64,000 nucleotides of DNA from Streptomyces sp. NBC_01428 (lineage in GTDB: Bacteria; Actinomycetota; Actinomycetes; Streptomycetales; Streptomycetaceae): contig NZ_CP109499.1 of NCBI RefSeq assembly GCF_036231965.1, positions 682,001 to 746,000 of the forward strand, read 5' to 3'. A program made the position numbers and the translations under genes. Of the stretch, positions 43,684 to 51,880 are shown one piece after another. Below the pieces are notes generated by a model. The model ran no database searches. It had not been told where the DNA came from and worked only from the letters and a program-made list of their open reading frames with translations. Position 1 is the first letter of the stretch. Each line of letters begins with the position of its first letter.

Positions 43684-44661
43684 TCATCCGGCGGTGACGG
43701 CTCCGGTCGCGCTGCCCGCCAGCCACTGGTCCCAGCTGAGGTTGAAGGAGGCGTAGCCGTTGTCGGCCGGGGCCTTCGCCCGCGGGGATCCCGTGACGGT
43801 GATCGGGTCGCCCTGCTTGACCTGGCCGTAGAACCACTTGGCGTCCGAGATCGACAGGTGGACGCAGCCGTGCGAGCCGCGGGCGCTGCCGCTGCCCGGG
43901 TTCGGGTCGCCGGTGGAGTAGTGGACGTACGTGCCGGACTGGGTGAGGTGGACGTCCCACGGGAGGGTCAGGTCGTAGTAGTCAGGACTGCCCTTCGTGC
44001 AGCTGATGCCGACGCTGCACGAGGTCATGTGGACCTTCTCCTGCTTGTCGATCACCGCCATCGTGCCGTTCCACGTGGGGTACTGGGGGCTTCCCGCGTT
44101 GATCGACAGGGTCCGCACGGCCTGCCCGTTCTTCGTGACCTTCATGGTGTGGCCGGTGGCGGAGACGTCCGCGCGGACGTCGTCGCCGACCGTGAAGTCG
44201 TGCACGTAGGACCGGGTGCCGTAGCGGCCGTTGCCGTTGGCGACACCCTTCAGCTCGGCGTCGATCTTGATCTTCGTCCCGGAGGCCCAGTACGTCTTGG
44301 GCCGGAAGTCGGCGCGCCGGTCGCCGAACCAGTGCCAGGCGCCCTCCATCGGCTGGGACGCGGTCACCTTCATGTGCTTCTCGATGCCGGCCCGGGCCTT
44401 CTGGGCCACCGGGTTCGTGAAGATCACCGAGATCGGCATGGCGACGCCGACGGTGGTGCCGGACTGCGGCGTGATCGTGTCCAGCAGCATCGGTGGGCCC
44501 GCGGGCTTCGACGGCGACGGCTTCGCGCTCACCGAGGGTTTCCCGGTCGCGCCCTTCCCGTCGTCGGAACTCGCCTTCGGGGACCCACCGCCACAGGCGC
44601 TGGTGCCCGCCAGCACCGCCACCGTGACGAGTGCCATTGTTATTCCGCTGCGTCGCTTCAC
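43684..44661 (-). CDS. L,D-transpeptidase lipoprotein (YkuD family)
   Basis: The 325-residue precursor starts at GTG 44661 (VKRRSGITMALVTVAVLAGTSAC), a lipoprotein signal with lipidated cysteine at 23. A Ser/Lys/Pro linker follows. A bacterial Ig-like domain precedes the YkuD catalytic domain at about 190-310, which carries the conserved HYSTGDPNPGSGSARGSHGCVHLS region; the Cys in SHGCVHL is the nucleophile. It makes 3-3 peptidoglycan crosslinks outside the cell. The extra domain order (Ig-like then YkuD, then a short Trp-containing tail) matches mycobacterial LdtMt2-type enzymes. An in-frame ATG at 44739 would add 26 residues but has no ribosome site. Confidence 0.92.
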   Translation of the reverse strand: MKRRSGITMALVTVAVLAGTSACGGGSPKASSDDGKGATGKPSVSAKPSPSKPAGPPMLLDTITPQSGTTVGVAMPISVIFTNPVAQKARAGIEKHMKVTASQPMEGAWHWFGDRRADFRPKTYWASGTKIKIDAELKGVANGNGRYGTRSYVHDFTVGDDVRADVSATGHTMKVTKNGQAVRTLSINAGSPQYPTWNGTMAVIDKQEKVHMTSCSVGISCTKGSPDYYDLTLPWDVHLTQSGTYVHYSTGDPNPGSGSARGSHGCVHLSISDAKWFYGQVKQGDPITVTGSPRAKAPADNGYASFNLSWDQWLAGSATGAVTAG

Positions 44662-44850
44662 TTCTACCCCGGCTCGTGGTCGTGCTTGCCTCACTGCTCT
44701 CTTGGACCCTGTCCGCCTGCCCACGGTTGCAGTCCGCATGTAAAGCGTGATTCAAAACCGGCCACGCGCGGTCGGTGCCGCGGCTTGTCCGTCGTCCGCA
44801 CGCCCTCGTCGACCGGGTGCCTTCGCGCGGGTCCTGGGCCGTGCGTGGCC

Positions 44851-46311
44851 TCAACGGGCGGCGCCGGGAGTCGTCTCGACCTCGTTCGGCACCGGGTCGG
44901 CCGTGGGGGAACCGCCATGGGAGCGGATGAGGGGTACGAGGAGTCCGGCGCCGGCCACCGCCAGCACGGCAGCTGCCCTCAGGACGCCCTCGATCGCCGA
45001 GCCGTCCGACGCCGCCCCGGCGGCCGAACCGCTGAGCGCCTCCAGAACGGTCGCCGCCACCGCGACGGCCACCGCTCCCCACAGCACCAACGACGTCAGG
45101 ACGAGCCCCGACGCCGCCGCGAGCCGCCCGGCGGACACGTACGACTGGGTCGCCACGTTGGTGAGTGCCCAGCCAAGTCCCAGGCCCACGCCGACCACCG
45201 CGAACACGGCGGTGTAGAGCGCGAGCGGATCCGCCCAGGTCAGGGCGAACAGCCCCGCTCCGCTCAGCACGAGACCCACCGCCATCAACACCTCCGGGCG
45301 TCGGCGGCGCGCGAGGTGTCCGGACCAGAAGCTCGCCGAGCCCGCGCCCGCCGACAGGGCCAGGAAGACGAGCCCCGAGTTGAACGGCGACAGCCCGCGG
45401 GCCTGTTGCAGGTACAGCGCCGACAACACCGCCACCAGGCAGTAGACGATGTTCGACACCGTGCCCGCCGCCGTCACCGTCACGAACGGCCTGTTGCGCA
45501 GCAGGGAGAGGTCGATCAGGGGTTCCGCCGTGCGCCGCTCGACGTACACGAACAGGCACAGCAGGAGCGCGCCCGCGACGAAACAGCCCACCGTGGCCGC
45601 GGAACCCCAGCCCCAGTGCGCCCCCTGGTCGACAGCGAGCACGGCCGCCGTCAGACCACCCGCCAGCGTGACCGCGCCGGGCAGGTCCATGCCCCGCGCG
45701 GCTCCTTCGTCCCTGGTCTCCTTCACACAGCGCAGCATCAGCAGGGCCGCCGCCGCGCAGAACGGCACGTTCAGGAGGAACACCGCACGCCAGCTGACGT
45801 GTTCGGCGAATGCCCCGCCCACGAAGGGACCCAGCGCGGTGCCGACCGCGCTGAAGGCCAGGACCGTCCCCACGGCACGGCCCTGCCGGTCGTCGCGGAA
45901 GTGAGAGGTGACCACGGCCACGGTGACGGGGAAGATCAGTGCCGCCGTCATTCCCTGGACCACGCGCCCCGCCGTCAGCCAGGCCGTGTTCTGCGCGAGG
46001 CTGCACACCACCGACACCACGGCGAAGCCCGTCAGCCCGCAGACGATGACCCGCCGTCGGCCGTAGAGGTCGGCGGCCCGTCCGCCCACGATCATCAGCG
46101 CGCCGAGGGTGAGCATGTAACCGCTCACGAGCCACTGCAGGTCCGTCGTCGGTGTCCCGAAGTCGCGGGCGATGACCGGCAGCATCAGGTTCAGCGCGAA
46201 CCAGTCCATCTGCACCAGGAGCATCGAGATGGAGGCGGCCGCGATCACCGCTCGGTCCCTGCGCGAGAACAGCCCCGGCGTCCGGCCTGCGGGTCCGCTC
46301 ACGACGACCAT
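44851..46311 (-). CDS. MFS drug-resistance-type transporter (DHA2, EmrB/QacA-like)
   Basis: The 486-residue protein has fourteen predicted helices, the DHA2 layout. Motif A appears as GGRAADLYGRRRVIVCG near 78-94, LQWLVSGYMLTLGAL precedes it, and motif C-like AVGTALGPFVGGAFAEHVSWRAVFLLNVP lies near 155-183. It should export drugs or native secondary products using the proton gradient. The C-terminus is acidic and contains TADPVPNEVETTP. The gene is divergent from a CASTOR/POLLUX-type channel, and an inverted repeat lies between them. No TetR or MarR gene is adjacent, so its regulator must lie elsewhere. Confidence 0.9.
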   Translation of the reverse strand: MVVVSGPAGRTPGLFSRRDRAVIAAASISMLLVQMDWFALNLMLPVIARDFGTPTTDLQWLVSGYMLTLGALMIVGGRAADLYGRRRVIVCGLTGFAVVSVVCSLAQNTAWLTAGRVVQGMTAALIFPVTVAVVTSHFRDDRQGRAVGTVLAFSAVGTALGPFVGGAFAEHVSWRAVFLLNVPFCAAAALLMLRCVKETRDEGAARGMDLPGAVTLAGGLTAAVLAVDQGAHWGWGSAATVGCFVAGALLLCLFVYVERRTAEPLIDLSLLRNRPFVTVTAAGTVSNIVYCLVAVLSALYLQQARGLSPFNSGLVFLALSAGAGSASFWSGHLARRRRPEVLMAVGLVLSGAGLFALTWADPLALYTAVFAVVGVGLGLGWALTNVATQSYVSAGRLAAASGLVLTSLVLWGAVAVAVAATVLEALSGSAAGAASDGSAIEGVLRAAAVLAVAGAGLLVPLIRSHGGSPTADPVPNEVETTPGAAR

Positions 46312-46396
46312 CCCCTGCCACGGGTCTCCCTTTCAGCCTGCGTGCGCCGGGAGGGCCGCGCAACCGAGGGCGCCGCAACCGGCGGGCGAGGGTGTC

Positions 46397-46433
46397 CTGG
46401 TCGTACGACGTGCGGCGCAGGTCGTACGACCAG
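46397..46433. promoter_or_regulatory. Inverted repeat in MFS/channel divergent region, operator candidate
   Basis: CTGGTCGTACGAC (46397-46409) and GTCGTACGACCAG (46421-46433) form an inverted repeat with an 11-base spacer, and each arm itself contains the palindrome GTCGTACGAC. Two copies of a palindrome in one gap suggest binding of a dimeric regulator to paired sites. The rest of 46312-46622 shows no gene. Confidence 0.5.
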
Positions 46434-46622
46434 GGGCCCGGGATCCGGAACCGTGGGCCCGCGGTTCACACGCCGCTGCCCGAAAGAATGAATCGGTTCC
46501 GGATTCCAGCGTGTCCGGACCGCGAAGACCGCACTGTGCATATGCGGCCCGTCGGCATCCCGTGCCCGCGGGCCGGGGAGCGGCCGGGTCGGGTCGCGTT
46601 CCGGTGCGATGTGGGGGTGGGA

Positions 46623-48632
46623 GTGGAGCGGGAAGGGCAGCGGCCGGTGCCGTTACCTGGCCGGTTGCGGTATCGGTTCGACCGTACGCTGGCACGCAGT
46701 ACGGCCAGGTTGATGGGCTGGCTGGTGGTCTCCTGCCTGGCCGTCGTCATCCCGGTGAGCGCGCTGCTCGTGTGGACGGACCCCGCCGCGCCGCGGTCGC
46801 TCGTGGAGCGGCTGGAGGCGGTGTGGCGCACGAGCGCGCAGACCCTGCGCCTGGGCGAGGCGAGCGGCACCCCGCTGCGGATGGCGCTGTCGGCCGTACT
46901 CGGTCTCGTGGCGTTGTTGTGCGTGTCGACGCTGGTCGGTGTGATCACCACAGGCCTCGAGAAGCGGCTGACGGAGCTGAGCCGTGGCCGGTCGACGGTG
47001 CTGGAACAGGGGCATGCCGTGGTCCTCGGCTGGTCGGACCAGGTGTTCACGGTGGTGGCCGAGTTGCTGGCCGCGCAGACCGCACGGTCCGGGCGTCGGG
47101 CGCAGCCGGTCGTCCTGCTCGCCGACCGGGACAAGACGGAGATGGAGCGGGCGCTGGCGATCCACGTCGGTGCGGCGGCGCGCGGCCGGGTCATCTGCCG
47201 CAGCGGACCGGCCAGTGATCCCGCCGTCCTCGCGCTGGTCAGCCCCCAGACGGCCCGTACGGTACTGGTGCTTCCCTCCGGCGAGGCCACCGGCGACGCC
47301 GAGGTGCTGCGGATACTGCTGGCGCTGCGCACCGTCCTCGGGGAGGACGCACAGGGACCGCCGGTGCTGGCCGCGGTGAGTGACGACCGCTTCCGGGCAC
47401 CGGCCCGGCTGGCCGCTGGACGGCACGGAACCGTCCTGGAGTCCGACACCGTCACCGCGCGCCTGATCGCCCACTGCGTCGGCCGGCCGGGCCTCTCCCT
47501 CGTCCTGCGCGACCTCCTCGACTTCGCCGGCGACGAGTTCCATCTCACCGACGCCGTCGCCTTCGAAGGACGGCCCTTCGGCGCGGCCCTCCTGGGCCAC
47601 GCGAACGCGTGCGTGGTCGGGCTGTTCACGGCGGACGGACGTACGGTGCTCAATCCCGCGCCCGAGACCGTCGTCGAACCGGGAAGCCGGCTGATCGTCG
47701 TCGCACGGGACGAGGACTCCACCCGGAGCGAGGACTGCAGACGGCTCGTGGACCCCTCGGCCCGCGCCGTGGCGGTGGCGCCTGCCGCGGACGCGGCCCG
47801 GCTGCTCCTGCTCGGCTGGAACCGCCGTGCGCCCCTGGTCATCGCCCAGTTGCGGGACACCGCGCGCTCCGGTTCGGTGCTCGACGTGGTCACGGAGGGG
47901 GCCGTGCCCGGGGCCGAGAGGACCGTGCCGGGCCCGAGCCGGGAGCCCGGACCGCCCGACACGGCGGACGCCGCCCGGCTGGAGGTGCGGTTCCGGTCGG
48001 CCGCGCTGTCCCGGCCCGAGACCCTGCTCGGGCTCGACCTCGCCCCGTACGACGCGGTGATGGTCCTCGGGCCCGACGCGGGCAGCGGACCCGACCGGCC
48101 CGACGACTGGACGCTGGTCACACTGCTCGGCCTCCGGCTGGTGGAACAGCGCACCGGCCGGGACGTGCGGGTGGTCACCGAGCTGACAGACGACCGCAAC
48201 AGGCCGCTGGCGCCGCTCAACCCCGGCTCCGACGTCATCGTCAGCGGTGAACTCACCGGCCTGCTCATGGCGCAGATCGCGCAGAATCCGCATCTGGCCG
48301 CCGTGTTCGAGGAGTTGTTCTCGGCGGAGGGCAACACCATCTGCCTGCGGCCGGCCGGGGACTATGTCCGGGTGGGCACCACGGCGACCTTCGCGACCGT
48401 GGTCGCCGCCGCGCGCGACCGCGGCGAGTGTGCCATCGGCTACCGGCGGCGCGACCAGTGGGCGCTCTCCCCCGCCCACGGCGTGTGTCTCAACCCGCAC
48501 AAGGGGGAACGGCGCGAGTGGGGCGCCGAGGACCAAGTGGTCGTCGTGGCGGTCGAGTTCACGGGCGCCGCTGCTGACGGCGGTGGTCTCGGGGCGCAGG
48601 AGGAGCGGGTCGGGCGACAGCGGACGCCCTGA
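46623..48632 (+). CDS. CASTOR/POLLUX-type putative ion channel with RCK-like domains
   Basis: The protein of about 669 residues is a membrane channel of the CASTOR/POLLUX family. Two helices lie near 28-50 (LMGWLVVSCLAVVIPVSALLVW) and 80-103 (MALSAVLGLVALLCVSTLVGVITTG), with the selectivity-loop segment between them. Several RCK/TrkA-like ligand-binding regions follow, beginning GHAVVLGWSDQVFTVVAELL near 130-150 and recurring near 400 (RLLLLGWNRRAPLVIAQLRD). They would gate cation flux in response to a ligand. The GTG codons 46611, 46617 and 46623 are all possible starts, and ATG 46542 further upstream would add 27 unrelated residues; I prefer 46623. A long hairpin follows the gene. Confidence 0.87.
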   Translation: MEREGQRPVPLPGRLRYRFDRTLARSTARLMGWLVVSCLAVVIPVSALLVWTDPAAPRSLVERLEAVWRTSAQTLRLGEASGTPLRMALSAVLGLVALLCVSTLVGVITTGLEKRLTELSRGRSTVLEQGHAVVLGWSDQVFTVVAELLAAQTARSGRRAQPVVLLADRDKTEMERALAIHVGAAARGRVICRSGPASDPAVLALVSPQTARTVLVLPSGEATGDAEVLRILLALRTVLGEDAQGPPVLAAVSDDRFRAPARLAAGRHGTVLESDTVTARLIAHCVGRPGLSLVLRDLLDFAGDEFHLTDAVAFEGRPFGAALLGHANACVVGLFTADGRTVLNPAPETVVEPGSRLIVVARDEDSTRSEDCRRLVDPSARAVAVAPAADAARLLLLGWNRRAPLVIAQLRDTARSGSVLDVVTEGAVPGAERTVPGPSREPGPPDTADAARLEVRFRSAALSRPETLLGLDLAPYDAVMVLGPDAGSGPDRPDDWTLVTLLGLRLVEQRTGRDVRVVTELTDDRNRPLAPLNPGSDVIVSGELTGLLMAQIAQNPHLAAVFEELFSAEGNTICLRPAGDYVRVGTTATFATVVAAARDRGECAIGYRRRDQWALSPAHGVCLNPHKGERREWGAEDQVVVVAVEFTGAAADGGGLGAQEERVGRQRTP

Positions 48633-48812
48633 ACGGTCCGGGACGCGCGTGACCGGGGGCCCGCGACACCTTGGAGGTCGCGCGGTTCCCGGCGCGCGGG
48701 TGGCGGGCCTCCGGCCACACACCACTCCTATCCCACAGCGCGGGCGGGAACGGCGCGGCGTTCGCGCATTCACAGAAGGGGGCACACCCCTTCACGTTCG
48801 GGGCACACCGAA

Positions 48813-48851
48813 GCCGAGGGCCCGGACGTGTGTCACGTCCGGGCCCTCGGC
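48813..48851. terminator. Very strong hairpin terminator between convergent genes
   Basis: The arms GCCGAGGGCCCGGACGTG (48813-48830) and CACGTCCGGGCCCTCGGC (48834-48851) match perfectly over 18 bases with a three-base loop. It lies between the channel gene and the minus-strand hydrophobic protein gene. Confidence 0.75.
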
Positions 48852-48876
48852 CCACTCAGGTGGAGCTGCCGGTGAC

Positions 48877-49047
48877 CTACCAGCGGTACCAGCGGCCGCG
48901 TCCGCCGCTCGGACCGGCGGAGCGCATCACGAAGCCGAGCAGCCAGACGGCCAGAACGACCACCGCGACGATCCACAGGGCCTTCAGCGCGAAGCCCGCG
49001 CCGAAGAGGATCAGGGCGAGAAGAAGAACAAGAAGCAGGGGAACCAT
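48877..49047 (-). CDS. Small hydrophobic membrane protein
   Basis: This 56-residue protein has two short membrane helices, residues 2-19 (VPLLLVLLLALILFGAGF) and 23-41 (ALWIVAVVVLAVWLLGFVM). A glycine/arginine/tryptophan tail, SGGRGRWYRW, follows. It belongs to the small hydrophobic proteins widespread in Streptomyces and is similar in design to the protein at 22938. ATG 49047 has GGAGG nine bases upstream. It is divergent from the methyltransferase gene, with 298 bases between. Its role is unknown; related genes are often stress-induced. Confidence 0.75.
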   Translation of the reverse strand: MVPLLLVLLLALILFGAGFALKALWIVAVVVLAVWLLGFVMRSAGPSGGRGRWYRW

Positions 49048-49345
49048 AGTTATCGACCTCCAAGGCTTCGAGTGCCCGGGAATGCTCGCCACATGGGTTG
49101 TTTTTCTTGCGAACTTGAGGGCACTCAAACGCGTTCGGTCCTGTGCTCGGGACACACTCGGGCCGCACCGGACGTCCCGAACCGGCGGGCGAGCAGCCGA
49201 AGCGGGACGAACGGCTACCGCGAACGTCACGCAGCCGAGTTCACCGTCCGGACTCAACTCCCCTTGTGCACCGAACACATGGCACATCCGAGTAGGATGA
49301 TCGAACACTCGACCTGCCCTGCTCACTGGTGCGATGGGAGCTACC

Positions 49346-50134
49346 ATGACGATCGATCCGCAGCCGTTCCCGCCGATCGACACCAGCAAGGCACACCCCG
49401 CGCGGGTCTACGACTGGCTGTTGGGCGGCAAGGACAACTACCCGGTCGACGAGGCCGTGGGAGAGAAGCTGCCGCCCGAGGCCAAGGACGCCGCCCGGCA
49501 GAACCGCCAGTTCATGCACCGCGCGTCCGCCTGGCTCGCCCAGCAGGGCATCGACCAGTTCCTGGACATCGGCACCGGCATCCCCACCGAGCCCAACCTG
49601 CACCAGATCGTCCAGGGCATCGTGCCGACAGCGAGCGTCGTCTACACGGACAACGACCCGATCGTGCTGCGGCACGCCGAGGCCCTGCTCGTCAGCAAGC
49701 CCGAGGGCGCCACCGACTACATCCAGGCCGATGTCCGGCAGCCGCAGGACATCGTCCAGCACGCCCGGCACATACTCGACTTCACGCGCCCGGTCGCGAT
49801 GTCCCTGATCGCGCTGATGCACTTCATCCCCGACGAGCAGGACGCCCACGGCATAGTCCGCAACCTGATCGCCACGCTCCCGTCGGGAAGCTACCTGGTG
49901 CTGTCGCACGCGTCGTCCGACCTCTATCCCGAACTCTCCGCGCAGGTCACGGCCGAGTACGCCAAGGGCGGCATCAAGCTGGGGTTCCGCACCCGGGGAG
50001 AGGTGGAGCGCTTCTTCGACGGCCTCGACCTCGTGTCGCCGGGCCTGGTGACCGCCACCGAGTGGAACGCGGCGAACGAGGCCGTGACGCCCGAGGAGAG
50101 CGGCATCTACGCCGCGGTCGCCCGCGTTCGCTGA
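49346..50134 (+). CDS. SAM-dependent methyltransferase, DUF574 (S-adenosyl methyltransferase) family
   Basis: The 262-residue protein opens with the DUF574 hallmark DTSKAHPARVYDWLLGGKDNYPVDEAVGE at about 12-40. The SAM-binding Rossmann motif QFLDIGTGIPTEPNLHQI is near 70-88, the acidic loop VVYTDNDPIVLRHAEALL near 97-115, and the MSLIALMHFIPD strand near 152. Members are expanded in Streptomyces, but their substrates are not known. A GGGAG stands seven bases before ATG 49346; in-frame ATG 49334 has none. A hairpin terminator follows. Confidence 0.9.
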   Translation: MTIDPQPFPPIDTSKAHPARVYDWLLGGKDNYPVDEAVGEKLPPEAKDAARQNRQFMHRASAWLAQQGIDQFLDIGTGIPTEPNLHQIVQGIVPTASVVYTDNDPIVLRHAEALLVSKPEGATDYIQADVRQPQDIVQHARHILDFTRPVAMSLIALMHFIPDEQDAHGIVRNLIATLPSGSYLVLSHASSDLYPELSAQVTAEYAKGGIKLGFRTRGEVERFFDGLDLVSPGLVTATEWNAANEAVTPEESGIYAAVARVR

Positions 50135-50150
50135 ACCGCTGAGGAGATGT

Positions 50151-50184
50151 CCGGCCGCCCACCTCCCACGGGGGGGGCGGCCGG
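50151..50184. terminator. Hairpin terminator between convergent methyltransferase and SnoaL-like genes
   Basis: The arms CCGGCCGCCC (50151-50160) and GGGCGGCCGG (50175-50184) are complementary over ten bases with a 14-base loop, in the gap between genes ending at 50134 and 50196. Confidence 0.6.
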
Positions 50185-50195
50185 TCGCTCCCCGA

Positions 50196-50594
50196 TCAGG
50201 GCGCGTCGTACCAGGAGAACGCGGCGATCCTCCAGCCCTCCGGGGTACGGACGAACTGGATCGCCTTGGTGCCGCCGCCCTCGAAGGGCTCGCCGTCCAG
50301 GACGCCGGCCTTCCGGTACTCCCCGAACCGCGCCGCGACGTCTCCGGCGATGTCGGTCCGTTCCGAGGTCTCCCACTCGTGGAACTCCGCCAGCCGGCCG
50401 TCGGCCAACAGCCGTTCACGCGGTTCGACGAACTCGTCCACGGTGTAGGCCGTGAACTCCGGCCCGGTCTTGACGATCACCCCGCCCGGGATGACCAGCC
50501 GACGGATCCGGGCCACATCGGCTGCCGTGCCGCCCCGGTTGTCGAAGGCCCCGAAGAACTCGGCGGTCAGCGCGTCTATCTCCTTCTTGGACAT
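50196..50594 (-). CDS. SnoaL/NTF2-like (DUF4440-type) protein
   Basis: This 132-residue protein begins MSKKEIDALTAEFFGAFDNRGG and shows the NTF2-like cone pattern: an N-terminal helix, a helix with TAADVARIRRLVIPGGVIVKTGPEFTAYTVDEFVEPRERLL, then strands ending QFVRTPEGWRIAAFSWYDA. Members bind small ligands or act as lyases and isomerases; no catalytic residues can be assigned here. ATG 50594 was chosen because an upstream frame adds unrelated residues. It diverges from the small hypothetical gene at 50678, and no obvious partner enzyme is adjacent. Confidence 0.75.
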   Translation of the reverse strand: MSKKEIDALTAEFFGAFDNRGGTAADVARIRRLVIPGGVIVKTGPEFTAYTVDEFVEPRERLLADGRLAEFHEWETSERTDIAGDVAARFGEYRKAGVLDGEPFEGGGTKAIQFVRTPEGWRIAAFSWYDAP

Positions 50595-50677
50595 GACGGG
50601 ACAGTACATCCAGTGCGCCGGGACGCGGAGGCCGGAGCGGCACATCGCCCTCGCGAACGGCCCGATAGGTTGCCCGT

Positions 50678-51028
50678 ATGCCTTCTGTACTCGTGGTCGG
50701 TTACGACCCGCACGCGATCCCCGGCATCGACGCGGACCCTCTGCGCCAGGCGCTCGACGCGGAGTTGGCCCGGTTCGGCGAGCACGGTGTCGACGCGGCC
50801 ATGACGCTGATGGTGTTCGACGAGACGGCCGAGCCCACGCTGATCGCCTCCCTGACGAGCAGGCCGTGGGACGTCGTGGTCGTCGGCGGCGGGATCCGCA
50901 AGGCCGAACCCCTGCTCCCGCTCTTCGAGTTGACCGTGAACCTGATCCGGCGCCACGCGCCCCGGGCTGCCATCGCGTTCAACACCAGCGGCGGCGACAG
51001 CGTCGAAGCGGCCCGGCGCTGGCTGTGA
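50678..51028 (+). CDS. Conserved hypothetical protein
   Basis: The 116-residue protein reads like a compact Rossmann-type fold: strand MPSVLVVGYDPHAIPGIDADPLR, a helix of Ala/Leu/Arg, strand AMTLMVFDETAEPTLIASLTSRPWDVVVVGGGIRKAEPLLPLF, and an ending of APRAAIAFNTSGGDSVEAARRW. The VVVGGGIR loop may bind a nucleotide or phosphate. I recognise it as a conserved type in actinobacteria, but without an assigned function. The initiation site is weak (AGG about eight bases upstream). A GCGTCG tandem repeat follows the stop. Confidence 0.7.
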   Translation: MPSVLVVGYDPHAIPGIDADPLRQALDAELARFGEHGVDAAMTLMVFDETAEPTLIASLTSRPWDVVVVGGGIRKAEPLLPLFELTVNLIRRHAPRAAIAFNTSGGDSVEAARRWL

Positions 51029-51070
51029 GCAGGAACCGTCCGACGGAACGAGGAGGGACCCGCGGCCCGG

Positions 51071-51097
51071 GCGTCGGCGTCGGCGTCGGCGTCGGCG
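51071..51097. repeat. Tandem hexamer GCGTCG, four and a half copies
   Basis: GCGTCG is repeated perfectly four times, with a trailing GCG, in the gap between the hypothetical gene and the CPT-like kinase. It is not in any confident coding frame. It is a potential site of slipped-strand variation. Confidence 0.8.
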
Positions 51098-51137
51098 AAA
51101 ACCTTCGCGCACCGGGGGCCCCCGGTCCGCGCCGGCT

Positions 51138-51755
51138 TCAGTCCCGCAGGGACAGCGTCCGTCTCAGGGTCTCGAACGCCGTGGGGCGGGGCCGGTGCGG
51201 CAGGAAGCCCTGGATGCGGCGGGCGCACTCCGAGGGCGTGTGCACGCTGGTGTCGACGTCGATGTCGTGCGGTCCGTGCGCGTGCACCTGCGCGTACTGA
51301 AGGGCAGCGAGACCCGGCGAACGGTCACCGCGGTCGGCTTCACGGCGGTTCAGCTCGGGAAGGGGGCAGCGGACCGCGACCAGGACGGTGTCCTCGGGGA
51401 CGAGCAGGTCCAGGAGGTCGAGCAGACGCCAGCGGCGGCTCAGGGGGTAGTCGACGACCAGGTTGTTGCCGCCCGCCGCCATCCCGGCCACGGCGCGGTG
51501 GAATCCCTTGGCCGTACGGTCGATCTCGGCCTGGAGTTCGCTGTCAGGGATCTGCCGGCCGCCGCGCAGGGCGTGGAAGGCGTCCACCGGCATGTGGAAC
51601 CACGTTCCTTCCAGCCGGTCGAGCAGCGCGCGGGCGATGCTGGTCTTGCCTGAACTGGACGTGCCGTTGAGCAGGATGACCGTGCCTCCGGCCGCCGTTT
51701 CGGGGATACGTGCGTGGAGCGCGTCCGCGATGTCCGGAGCCTCTTCGGTCGCCAT
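51138..51755 (-). CDS. Chloramphenicol phosphotransferase (CPT)-like kinase
   Basis: This 205-residue P-loop kinase has GTSSSGKTS at 31-39, then FHMPVDAFHALRGGRQ near 53-68, which corresponds to the substrate-loop aspartate region of chloramphenicol 3'-phosphotransferase. NNLVVDYPL lies near 96-104. The LLVPEDTVLVAVRCPLPELNRREADRGDRSPGLA segment contains the lid arginines. The first 20 residues are an extra leader compared with the 178-residue Streptomyces venezuelae enzyme. Not all members act on chloramphenicol, so the acceptor is unknown. It would be resistance-like or small-molecule phosphorylation if the family activity holds. Confidence 0.85.
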   Translation of the reverse strand: MATEEAPDIADALHARIPETAAGGTVILLNGTSSSGKTSIARALLDRLEGTWFHMPVDAFHALRGGRQIPDSELQAEIDRTAKGFHRAVAGMAAGGNNLVVDYPLSRRWRLLDLLDLLVPEDTVLVAVRCPLPELNRREADRGDRSPGLAALQYAQVHAHGPHDIDVDTSVHTPSECARRIQGFLPHRPRPTAFETLRRTLSLRD

Positions 51756-51880
51756 GTGGCGCCCTCCCTTTCCGGCGCGGGCCGTCGCACCGCCTGAGCC
51801 GCCTGAACTGCCAGCCTGATCATCTCAACCCGGTCGGCTCGACACGCGCGGCGCCCACCCCGCCCGGCTTCGCCCCCTGC

